IMG/VR virus record: IMGVR_UViG_3300011126_000007
Span: 1-21,840 of that record
DNA: 21,840 bases
Strand: one strand, 5' to 3'
DNA from: a virus
Shown: one piece after another, positions 15,405 to 21,757 of the stretch
Position numbering within the stretch: position 1 is the stretch's first letter
Layout of the letters: each line of letters begins with the position of its first letter
Notes under the pieces: generated by a model
Seen by the model: only the letters and a program-made list of their open reading frames with translations
Told to the model about the DNA's origin: nothing
The model's database searches: none
Translations under genes and position numbers: made by a program

Positions 15405-16046
15405 ATGATGAAAATATCGACCATATTATCGTTTGTTCGGGCGCTTACTAATAACGACGCTAAAATTAGTAACGTTAAAATCGATTCGGGCGGCGGTCCT
15501 AATGTTACCGCCGAACATTTCGCACCGGCGGGGGACGACTCGTTCCCGCTAACAACTGATTACGCAATCGCAAGTAATACGCAAGGTACCGGGAAACATG
15601 CCGTATTAGGTTATGTTGATCCGATTAACGAACCTAAAGCCACACAAGGCGATAAACGTATTTACGCGCGAGCCGTAGAGGATAGCGAGGGCGTTACCGC
15701 CGGGGACGCAGTTTCGGAAGTGTGGTTAAAAAGTGACGGCAGCGTATTAGTATCGAACGCCAACGGGTCGGCATTATTGAGGCCCGACGGTGGTAGTATT
15801 ATTACGACTCCCGAATCTACATTCGACGCCGCCGCCGATGGATCGATAGCAGGTGCTAACGGTAATGGGTCGTTTGAATTACAAGCGGGTGGCGATTTTG
15901 TCGTAAATGGTGTTACTATAGCCGCTAATGGTGACGTTACGGTCCCTAGTAGTTTGACATTAAACGGTAAAGAACTCGACGCACACGACCACCCTATAGC
16001 GTGGACGGACCCGGCGGGTTCAGGAACTTCGGGACCTAATAACTAA
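15405..16046 (+). CDS. Baseplate central spike (Mu gp45-like) with HxH metal-binding tip
   Basis: This 213-residue protein is the membrane-piercing tip that hangs under the hub. The N-terminal 100 residues resemble the OB-fold of Mu gp45, with YAIASNTQGTGKHAVLGYVD followed by KRIYARAV. Residues 105-190 consist of short Gly/Asn-rich beta repeats (VWLKSDGSVLVSNANGSALL, ITIAANGDVTV), typical of a triple-stranded beta-helix. Residues 194-196 are His-Asp-His in KELDAHDHP. In Mu gp45 and P2 gpV an HxH motif from three chains binds an iron ion at the apex. A short Gly-rich tail follows, as in relatives. ATG codons occur at 15405 and 15408. The stop overlaps the next ATG. Confidence 0.87.
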   Translation: MMKISTILSFVRALTNNDAKISNVKIDSGGGPNVTAEHFAPAGDDSFPLTTDYAIASNTQGTGKHAVLGYVDPINEPKATQGDKRIYARAVEDSEGVTAGDAVSEVWLKSDGSVLVSNANGSALLRPDGGSIITTPESTFDAAADGSIAGANGNGSFELQAGGDFVVNGVTIAANGDVTVPSSLTLNGKELDAHDHPIAWTDPAGSGTSGPNN

Positions 16047-16489
16047 TGGCACAACAAGGCGACGTATTATTATTTCAAACTAACGACGGGGGTAATATCA
16101 CCGTTGAAAATGGCGTTACTGAAATGTCGCCGGGTTTGGAAACTATGGCGTATTTGTGTATGTTCGGCGGCAATGAAGACGACGACGGACGCGCGGATAA
16201 TCCGTTTAATTGGTGGGGAAACATAAACGAAAACGAACCGTCGAAACAATACCGAAGCGAAACACAACATTTATTACAATCGTTATCGGTAACGACGGGA
16301 AATTTACGTAAAATAGAAGACGCCGTAAACAGGGATTTAGCCGTATTTATCGAACAAAAAATAGCGACGTCGATATCGGTTGCGGTAATTATACCGGCGT
16401 TAAATACTGTATCCATAACTATAAATATCGAAGCGCGAGGCGAGGAAACTAGCTTCGAATTCGTGGAAAACTGGAAGGCGAGTATATGA
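16046..16489 (+). CDS. Baseplate wedge protein, Mu gp46-like (GP46 family)
   Basis: This 147-residue protein corresponds to Mu gp46, the functional counterpart of the T4 gp25-type wedge protein that starts sheath polymerisation. Visible parts are GDVLLFQTNDGGNITVENG at the N-terminus, then LETMAYLCMFGGNEDDDG and NPFNWWGN, the conserved aromatic cluster of GP46 proteins. A helix rich in Leu and Gln and a beta-rich end SISVAVIIPALNTVSITI follow. It overlaps the spike gene by one base and the baseplate J gene by four bases (ATGA), the usual tight order 45-46-47-48. Confidence 0.88.
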   Translation: MAQQGDVLLFQTNDGGNITVENGVTEMSPGLETMAYLCMFGGNEDDDGRADNPFNWWGNINENEPSKQYRSETQHLLQSLSVTTGNLRKIEDAVNRDLAVFIEQKIATSISVAVIIPALNTVSITINIEARGEETSFEFVENWKASI

Positions 16490-17682
16490 GTTTAACGACC
16501 CCGACAACGCAAGAAGTAAACGACAATATTATCGCGCAACTTCAAGCGACATTAAATCAAACAATCCCGCTATTACCTAAATCGTTTAATCGTGTACTTG
16601 CGAAAGTTTTAGCCGGGATTTTTATTTTATTATATAAATATGGCGGGTCCATATTTTTAAATTTATTTGTGGCAACCGCGTCCGATCAAGATACGAATAT
16701 CCTCGGTATTGTCGTTAACCCGCTTAAATTTTGGGGTCGGTTAATTGGTATCGGCGACCCTGTATCCGCAACGCAAGCCGAATTAATAATCGATATTACC
16801 GTCGAAAATCAAGTCGGCGTACTTGATTCCGGTAGTCAATTAATTAACGCTAACAATGGTGTAACTTATATTACGATAGGTGCCGTTGCATTAAGCGCGC
16901 CAACGGTACAAGCGACAATACGCGCGGCGTCAGATCAACAAGGCGGTGGGGGTGCCGGTGTTATTGGCAACCTTGAACCCGCCGACATTGTTTCGTTTGC
17001 TAACCCGCTCGCTAATGTGGCTAGAAACGCGGTTGTAAATTCGCAAATTGTTACGGGTGCGGACGGTGAAAGTACCGAAGCATATAGACAACGAATAGTA
17101 GATCGTTTTCAAAAATTACCGCAGGGCGGCGCGCTTGCCGATTATGAATTATGGGGCGAAGAAACCGCCGGTATAATTGCGGTTTATCCATATACTAGCG
17201 ATTGCCCCGGTCAAGTCGATGTATATTGCGAAGCCACGGTCGCAAGTTCAGGTAGTGCGGACGGCATACCAACGGGCGCGCAATTACAAGCCGTACTCGA
17301 TTCGATTAACCTCGATGATAGCGGACTCGCGAGTCGTCGCCCGGCTAATGCGTTAGCTAATACGTTCGCTATTACGCGTACCGGTTTCGACGTCGAGGTT
17401 AACGGTTTATTAGTTGATAACCCCGCAACGGTACAAGCAAATATTACAACCGCCGTCGAAGAATATTTTACGGACCGCGAACCATTTATCGAGGGGTTAT
17501 CGGTATTACCTCGCCGGGACCGTATTACGCGTTCCGGGGTATCGGGTGTAATCGACGATATAGTTAGCGCCGCCGGGGGTGTATTTAATTCGGTGGTAGT
17601 AAAACAAGCAACCGTCGTCGTCGATATTTATTCGCTCGGTATCGGTGAAAAATCTAAAGCTAGTACGGTGACATACTTATAA
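16486..17682 (+). CDS. Baseplate J protein, Mu gp47-like
   Basis: This 398-residue protein is the central wedge subunit of the baseplate and propagates the contraction signal. Family signs are the N-terminal helical region (residues 1-70, LTTPTTQEVNDNIIAQLQA), a beta domain with GVLDSGSQLINANNGVTYIT (about 110-130), and GADGESTEAYRQRIVDRFQKL, followed by a DYELWGEETAGIIAVYPY segment. All are typical of baseplate J proteins. The C-terminal region ends VVVDIYSLGIGEK. The start ATG overlaps the end of the gp46-like gene by four bases, and the stop overlaps the next ATG (TAATG). The call is also fixed by its neighbours. Confidence 0.92.
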   Translation: MSLTTPTTQEVNDNIIAQLQATLNQTIPLLPKSFNRVLAKVLAGIFILLYKYGGSIFLNLFVATASDQDTNILGIVVNPLKFWGRLIGIGDPVSATQAELIIDITVENQVGVLDSGSQLINANNGVTYITIGAVALSAPTVQATIRAASDQQGGGGAGVIGNLEPADIVSFANPLANVARNAVVNSQIVTGADGESTEAYRQRIVDRFQKLPQGGALADYELWGEETAGIIAVYPYTSDCPGQVDVYCEATVASSGSADGIPTGAQLQAVLDSINLDDSGLASRRPANALANTFAITRTGFDVEVNGLLVDNPATVQANITTAVEEYFTDREPFIEGLSVLPRRDRITRSGVSGVIDDIVSAAGGVFNSVVVKQATVVVDIYSLGIGEKSKASTVTYL

Positions 17683-18497
17683 TGTTTTTAAATATATTTA
17701 AACATTTATTACCTAATGCGCGAGCGTGGCGATTAATTGTCGATAATTATTTACGGCAATTTTTCGAGGGTTTATCCGTTGCTATCGGTGACGATATTAA
17801 AACGTTTTTCGACGGTGTTTTTAGCGATATAAACCCACAAACAACGCGAGAACTTGACGCCTTCGAAACGCAATTCGGGTTACGTGATACCGGGTTAACT
17901 GAACAAGAACGCCGGGACCGATTAGCGGCGACATGGAAAGCGTTAGGGGGTCAAGACCCACGATATATACAAGATACGTTACAGGCTAACGGTTTCGACG
18001 TGTACGTACATGAATGGTGGGTCCCCGGTAGCGAACCGGCACCCGGTGTTAAATCATGTGTTACCCCTCGCGACCCAACCGCATATTTACGCGATAGCGG
18101 CGACGCTATAATCTACACCACGGGCGCGGGTGAGCCGCTTATGGAAGCCGGGGAAGCAACCGCCGAAGCCGGGGAACGTTTGTCGTTACCGGGTTATATA
18201 CTTGTAAATAAAATAGTTACAACGACTCGTAATTTATTATCGTTAGCAGGTGAAGCGGAAATGGAAGCCGGGGAAGCGGCGGCGTTATGTGGTAATTATT
18301 TAGGGTTTACCGAAACATTTAGCGAATATTTTATCCCGGCGGATACTGATAAATGGCGTTATTTTTTATATATCGGCGGGCAAACTTTCGGCGATCAAGC
18401 GCAAATCGATCCAAAACGTAAAGACGAATTCGAGGCACTTTGTTTAAAAATTTGCCCCGCCCAACAATGGCTAGGTATAATAGTCGAATATGTATAA
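17682..18497 (+). CDS. Tail/baseplate protein, Mu gp48-like (YmfQ/DUF2313 family)
   Basis: This 271-residue protein begins LNIFKHLLPNARAWRLIVDN, the characteristic opening of the gp48/YmfQ family, continues with a helical region that includes QTTRELDAFETQFGLRDTGL and ERRDRLAATWKALGG, and later carries a KDEFEALCLKICPAQQW segment near the C-terminus. It links the wedge to the fibre. The middle (residues about 150-205) contains internal repeats of a GE-x-x-MEAGEA unit, and at DNA level a 17-base direct repeat at 18141-18157 and 18261-18277. The gene overlaps baseplate J and precedes the tail fibre gene, the same order as Mu. Confidence 0.87.
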   Translation: MFLNIFKHLLPNARAWRLIVDNYLRQFFEGLSVAIGDDIKTFFDGVFSDINPQTTRELDAFETQFGLRDTGLTEQERRDRLAATWKALGGQDPRYIQDTLQANGFDVYVHEWWVPGSEPAPGVKSCVTPRDPTAYLRDSGDAIIYTTGAGEPLMEAGEATAEAGERLSLPGYILVNKIVTTTRNLLSLAGEAEMEAGEAAALCGNYLGFTETFSEYFIPADTDKWRYFLYIGGQTFGDQAQIDPKRKDEFEALCLKICPAQQWLGIIVEYV

Positions 18498-18511
18498 GAG
18501 GATTCTAAATC

Positions 18512-19375
18512 ATGTCAATTAGTATATTAACGCAATATCCCGGAAAAGTTGGTCCCGTTGTTGCCGGTTGGCCCTATGGCGAACCGCGAAATATTACCGC
18601 ACCCGGTGACGGATTAGGTACACCGTGGGAAGCCGCACTCGTTAAAGACATTGTCGGTTTACAACAAGCGTTAGTAACGTCCGCCGGTATTACGCCTAGT
18701 GGTACCCCGGATCAAGTTGCCGCGTCCGAATACTTACAAGCAATCATCGAATTAGCGTCGGGCCGTGCTTATAATTACGACGAAAGCGGTGTCGCTAATA
18801 CTTATGTTTTAGATATTAGAACCGGACAACAAGCCCCGGCGAGTTATTACGATGGTATGAAAGTTCGATTTACGCCGGGTAATACTTCGAATGGTGCATC
18901 TACTATTAACGTTAACGGTTTGGGTATTAAAAGTATTACGCTCGATGGTACCGCCGCTATTACTGGCGATGCGTTACTCGCTGGTATACCCGTTGTACTT
19001 GTTTATAACGGTGTTAATTTTCAATTTGAACGCCTAGTATATGAGGAATCCGGGTCTATTACGTTTAGTTCGTTGGCGAGTGCTGCTTCATCTACAACCA
19101 CAAATGTAGCTCATTCGTTAGGTACGGATAATATCGAATTTACCGGGGTGATTAGAGGGGGTACATGGAACGTCGGAAACGGTAACCATGTAGTACGGGC
19201 ACAACTCGTACGCCCCGACGGTGGTGAAATGATGATCGGTTTTGATAATGGTCAATCCCCACCGATAGTATTAGCGTTGCCACCAACGGGTAATTTTGCT
19301 ATACGTGCTAAAAATGATTCGTCGGTTACTCAAGACGTTATTGTCGATTACACTATTAAACGTCGTCTAACATAA
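18512..19375 (+). CDS. Tail fibre protein (receptor-binding candidate)
   Basis: This 287-residue protein lies in the fibre slot after the gp48-like gene. The N-terminal region (1-75) contains NITAPGDGLGTPWEAALVKDI and GTPDQVAASEYLQAI, a helical baseplate-attachment-like segment. Residues about 105-150 contain PASYYDGMKVRFTPGNTSNG followed by ASTINVNGLG, a widespread module in fibres of Gram-negative phages. The C-terminal 100 residues are beta-rich (NIEFTGVIRGGTWNVGNGNH then IVLALPPTGNFAIRAKNDSS) and would hold the host-binding tip. It is short for a fibre, and no fibre assembly chaperone gene follows. GAGGA lies upstream of the ATG at 18512. The stop overlaps the next ATG (TAATG). Confidence 0.82.
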   Translation: MSISILTQYPGKVGPVVAGWPYGEPRNITAPGDGLGTPWEAALVKDIVGLQQALVTSAGITPSGTPDQVAASEYLQAIIELASGRAYNYDESGVANTYVLDIRTGQQAPASYYDGMKVRFTPGNTSNGASTINVNGLGIKSITLDGTAAITGDALLAGIPVVLVYNGVNFQFERLVYEESGSITFSSLASAASSTTTNVAHSLGTDNIEFTGVIRGGTWNVGNGNHVVRAQLVRPDGGEMMIGFDNGQSPPIVLALPPTGNFAIRAKNDSSVTQDVIVDYTIKRRLT

Positions 19376-19698
19376 TGAATAAATTAGAGGCGATAGAGTG
19401 GGCCGATAATATACTCGAACAAGGCGAACCGTCGGACGGGTGTACCGCCGCCCCGGACTTCGGTTTCTCGCATTGCTGCAAACGTCACGACGTAATGTTA
19501 CGTTTTAATCAAGGCATTACAGCACGTCAAGCCGATAGGTATTTACGCGAATGTATCCAAGACCACGGGCACCCGGTGTTATCGTGGGTTTATTGGGCGT
19601 TCGTGCGTTATTCTAATATCGTCGGCGATTGGCGTTTCGCTACGTTTTTATTATTCTTTTTCGGCGTAATTGTTTTCGGGATTGCATACGGTGAGTAA
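19375..19698 (+). CDS. Membrane-anchored phospholipase A2-like protein in the lysis cassette
   Basis: This is a 107-residue protein. Residues 20-40 read SDGCTAAPDFGFSHCCKRHDV. The CCxxHD block (Cys34, Cys35, His38, Asp39) is the phospholipase A2 active-site signature, with the Gly/Asp-containing stretch before it in the place of the calcium loop. Residues 53-60 (ADRYLREC) match the second PLA2 helix pattern (xDRxxxxC), giving Asp54 as the partner of His38. Cys23, 34, 35 and 60 could form disulphides. Residues about 86-104 (WRFATFLLFFFGVIVFGIAY) are a C-terminal transmembrane segment, and no signal peptide is seen. It overlaps the fibre gene by one base and the endolysin start. A role in damaging host membranes at lysis or in entry is an inference. 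Confidence 0.72.
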   Translation: MNKLEAIEWADNILEQGEPSDGCTAAPDFGFSHCCKRHDVMLRFNQGITARQADRYLRECIQDHGHPVLSWVYWAFVRYSNIVGDWRFATFLLFFFGVIVFGIAYGE

Positions 19699-20224
19699 CT
19701 TAAAACAACATATCATCGACGAAATTATCCGCGTCGAGGGCGGTTACGATAACGACCCGGACGATTCCGGCGGCGAAACTAATTTCGGTATTACTAAAGC
19801 CGTCGCGGAACCGTATTATAACGGTGACATGCGCGACTTACCGCGCGAAGTTGCCTTCGCTATCTATACGGTTAAATATTGGGACAAGGTGCGCGGTGAC
19901 GATTTAGCGCGGTTATCCGAAGGGGTTGCCGCCGAAGTTGTCGACACCGGTGTTAATATGGGACCGGGTCGCGCCGGGACGTTTTTGCAACGTTCGTTAA
20001 ATGTACTTAACGACCGCGAACGGTTATACCCCGACATTGCCGTCGATGGAAATATCGGTCCGGGGACAATATCAGCACTTACTAATTATTTAAATGTCCG
20101 AAGTGATGCTACACTAATTAAAATGCTAAATTGTCTACAAGGAGCGTTTTACGTTGATTTAGCAGAACGACGCGAAAAGGACGAAAAGTTTATTAACGGT
20201 TGGTTTAATAATAGGGTTTTGTAA
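19691..20224 (+). CDS. Endolysin, GH108-type N-acetylmuramidase with peptidoglycan-binding C-terminus
   Basis: With the GTG at 19691 this is a 177-residue enzyme that cleaves the peptidoglycan glycan strand. IIRVEGGYDNDPDDSGGETN, followed by FGIT, is the family signature, with Glu16 of EGGY as the likely catalytic acid. VAFAIYTVKYWDKVRGDDL and AAEVVDTGVNMGPGRAGTFLQ are conserved blocks of the N-terminal domain. The C-terminal part (DIAVDGNIGPGTISAL) matches the small peptidoglycan-binding domain of this family. An upstream TTG at 19672 is in frame but adds residues out of character, so I prefer GTG. There is no signal peptide, so it should need a holin for release. The gene overlaps the PLA2-like gene by 8 bases. 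Confidence 0.88.
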   Translation: MSNLKQHIIDEIIRVEGGYDNDPDDSGGETNFGITKAVAEPYYNGDMRDLPREVAFAIYTVKYWDKVRGDDLARLSEGVAAEVVDTGVNMGPGRAGTFLQRSLNVLNDRERLYPDIAVDGNIGPGTISALTNYLNVRSDATLIKMLNCLQGAFYVDLAERREKDEKFINGWFNNRVL

Positions 20225-20634
20225 TGGGTGGTAAAGATATTGTACAAATAACGCTAGATGATATTGAAGTAATAAAAGCGGTCGCGGTACAGGAGGCGAA
20301 ACTCGAAATACTTGTTAAAGACTTCCAATCGAGTAGAAAAACAACCGACGAAAATATCGTTAAAATTTTCGAGTTAATTCGAAGTTTTCCAGAAAAAATG
20401 ATCGTATGCCGGGACGACCTCGAAACCGATATACACCACGAATTAGAATTACATTACGCAACAAAACCCCGTATCGACGCATTAGAAACTGATATTAATA
20501 ATAGATTTGATAAAAGCGATAGCCGCGTTAAATGGACGATAGGCGTTATTGTTAGTGGTGCGGGTATAATTCAATTTTTTACGACAATGTGGTTTATGGG
20601 CGCGCAAATTTCCAAAATAACCGGAGGCGGTTAA
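20224..20634 (+). CDS. Coiled-coil protein with one C-terminal transmembrane segment, lysis cassette
   Basis: This is a 136-residue protein. Residues 1-100 are charged and helical, rich in heptad-like Leu/Ile positions (EAKLEILVKDFQSSRK, ALETDINNRFDKSD). Residues 103-125 (KWTIGVIVSGAGIIQFFTTM) form one hydrophobic segment, followed by a short polar end. The topology is a long cytoplasmic coiled coil anchored at its C-terminus. Such proteins are common beside endolysins and may be accessory holin, pinholin or antiholin-like, but no family is recognised with confidence. It overlaps the endolysin stop by one base (TAATG), and the GGAGG near its end (20623-20627) drives the next gene. Confidence 0.7.
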   Translation: MGGKDIVQITLDDIEVIKAVAVQEAKLEILVKDFQSSRKTTDENIVKIFELIRSFPEKMIVCRDDLETDIHHELELHYATKPRIDALETDINNRFDKSDSRVKWTIGVIVSGAGIIQFFTTMWFMGAQISKITGGG

Positions 20635-20635
20635 C

Positions 20636-20845
20636 ATGGACAAGGTCGACTATATGCGTAAATACCGAGTTTTCCCGGTGTTATTTAGTTTTCTATATGC
20701 TTATCTCATGTTGCAAACGTTCGAATGGTATACGTTGTTACAGACCCCCGACGTAGGTCAATCCGGTTTTGCCGGGGCGGTCATGGCTGCGGGTGCGGCA
20801 TGGTTTAAATTTTACGTCGAAACAGGTAATAAACCACATGAGTAA
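20636..20845 (+). CDS. Probable holin (69 residues, two transmembrane segments)
   Basis: This 69-residue protein has two hydrophobic segments, about 12-32 (VFPVLFSFLYAYLMLQTFEW) and 43-62 (SGFAGAVMAAGAAWFKFYV), joined by a short loop, with a basic N-terminus and an acidic/polar C-terminal tail. The pattern RVFP-L-Y-YL..TFEWY then GAAWFKFYV matches a family of small two-TM proteins next to endolysins in Gram-negative phages, which are thought to be holins. An ideal GGAGG lies 8 bases before the ATG at 20636, stronger than most sites here. The i-spanin ATG overlaps its end. Holins open the inner membrane so that endolysin reaches the cell wall. Confidence 0.75.
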   Translation: MDKVDYMRKYRVFPVLFSFLYAYLMLQTFEWYTLLQTPDVGQSGFAGAVMAAGAAWFKFYVETGNKPHE

Positions 20846-21386
20846 AGCTATAGCAATCGTTACGGCAATTATATCAATCGGGTTAATGATTGCGTCCGGG
20901 TTTGCCGGGTATCAATACAGTGAGTCGCAGAACGCGAAAAATGTAGCCGCGTTAAATAAAACTATTTACGATTTAGGTGTCGTTGTTCAAAATGAAACAA
21001 ATCGACAAGCCGAAACAAACCGACAATTAAAAGTCGCTAACCGGGACCGTATCAATGCTATTAAAATCAATGACCACAACACCGACACTATCAACGAATT
21101 ACAAAAACGACTTGATATATCTATTAAAGAACTGGAAACAGTTAGTAATAAGTATAATTATATTGTGTTGGATATTAATACCATTGACAGGGTGTACGAC
21201 GAAGCACGAAACAACTGTTACGGACTCCCCGACGCTAACGATTCCCCCATCATATCCGCGAAGTTATCAGAATTTACCGGCGATAGCATTGCCGGAGTCG
21301 TCCGGTATACCGTTGCCCGTTACTGCGAAGTAGCAACCGACTATAATAATTTATATTCCGATACAGAAAAATTACTCGCGCAATAA
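20838..21386 (+). CDS. Rz: i-spanin (Rz-like)
   Basis: The start is the ATG at 20838, overlapping the holin by 8 bases; a longer frame upstream would add residues that read the holin gene out of frame. The protein has 182 residues with an N-terminal transmembrane anchor (about 4-26, KAIAIVTAIISIGLMIASGF). A long periplasmic coiled-coil-like region follows (QNAKNVAALNKTIYDLGVVV, NRQAETNRQLKVANRDR, and ELQKRLDISIKELETVSNKY) with a Cys-containing C-terminus. This is the Rz topology. It pairs with the embedded Rz1-like lipoprotein to fuse the inner and outer membranes in the last step of lysis. The presence of both supports a Gram-negative host. Confidence 0.85.
   Translation: MSKAIAIVTAIISIGLMIASGFAGYQYSESQNAKNVAALNKTIYDLGVVVQNETNRQAETNRQLKVANRDRINAIKINDHNTDTINELQKRLDISIKELETVSNKYNYIVLDINTIDRVYDEARNNCYGLPDANDSPIISAKLSEFTGDSIAGVVRYTVARYCEVATDYNNLYSDTEKLLAQ
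21055..21333 (+). CDS. Rz1: o-spanin lipoprotein (Rz1-like), embedded in the Rz frame
   Basis: This reading frame lies entirely inside the i-spanin gene in another frame. It encodes a hydrophobic signal (VISIIILCWILIPL) ending in the lipobox LTGC (Cys47), then a short Pro-rich mature part of about 46 residues with motifs IPPSYPRSYQNLP and SSGIPLP. A Pro-rich lipoprotein nested in Rz is diagnostic of Rz1. The start is uncertain: ATG at 21055, ATG at 21070, or TTG at 21112, which would give a shorter, more normal signal sequence of about nine residues before the hydrophobic core. No clear ribosome site is visible for any of them. Confidence 0.8.
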   Translation: MLLKSMTTTPTLSTNYKNDLIYLLKNWKQLVISIIILCWILIPLTGCTTKHETTVTDSPTLTIPPSYPRSYQNLPAIALPESSGIPLPVTAK

Positions 21387-21412
21387 AAAACCCGGCGATT
21401 AAACCGGGTTTT
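21387..21412. terminator. Bidirectional intrinsic terminator between convergent operons
   Basis: AAAACCCGG (21387-21395) pairs with CCGGGTTTT (21404-21412) around an 8-base loop. On the plus strand TTTTGCGTTTT follows; on the minus strand the stem is followed by a T-run of six (CCGGGTTTTTT), so it works well for both directions. It ends the late operon directly after the Rz stop codon and also the minus-strand operon arriving from the right. Confidence 0.88.
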
Positions 21413-21525
21413 GCGTTTTATATAGTGATTGAATAAGTTAGTTTTTTAGTTTAGCACCAACACATTTTAGATCACCTCCCCTATTTATATTTGTCGGGTA
21501 ATTTCCTACTACGGAGAATTATAGA
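21413..21525. other. Non-coding gap between convergent operons, with an extended Shine-Dalgarno sequence on the minus strand
   Basis: No long gene is visible here. GATCACCTCC at 21470-21479 reads GGAGGTGATC on the minus strand, a 10-base perfect match to the complement of the 16S rRNA 3' end. Nine bases downstream of GGAGG on the minus strand is ATG TGT TGG TGC TAA (21465 down to 21451), a four-codon open frame. This may be a leader or minigene, or a remnant of a deleted gene start. Confidence 0.55.
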
Positions 21526-21756
21526 CTACACCCGATTAATTATCGGGTTCCCTTCTATTACAAAATAATAATATTCGCGGTCGTGCATTTTAGTCGGTTT
21601 ACATTCCGTAATTGTTGGTTTAGGTATCGAACCGCCGAACTTTTTACGGGTTTTAACAACCCCGTTTATTTTCGTTACTACTTCGTAAGACATTTTTTTA
21701 ATTCCTTGTTGTTTTATCCATTCGGATAATTTTAAATTAAAAAGAGGGCGTCCCAT
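21526..21756 (-). CDS. Small unrecognised protein (55 or 76 residues), convergent operon
   Basis: The frame begins at ATG 21756, one base after the stop of the upstream minus-strand gene (TGATATG), which suggests coupling and gives 76 residues. An internal ATG at 21693 has AAGGA with 9-base spacing (21703-21707), a stronger start, giving 55 residues beginning MSYEVVTKINGVVKTRKKFGG. The product is basic and beta-forming, with an HDREYYYFVIEGNPI segment near the end. No domain is recognised; it resembles small phage early proteins. A perfect inverted repeat (CCCGAT/ATCGGG, 21531-21547) lies in the last codons. Confidence 0.55.
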   Translation of the reverse strand: MGRPLFNLKLSEWIKQQGIKKMSYEVVTKINGVVKTRKKFGGSIPKPTITECKPTKMHDREYYYFVIEGNPIINRV

Positions 21757-21757
21757 A

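Noticed and set aside
15954-15959. TTGACA as a sigma-70 -35 box
   Set aside because: No -10 element stands at 16-18 bases downstream, and the site is inside the spike coding sequence.
21470-21479. GATCACCTCC as the 3' end of a 16S rRNA gene
   Set aside because: Only ten bases match and no rRNA sequence precedes them; it is better read as an extended Shine-Dalgarno on the minus strand.
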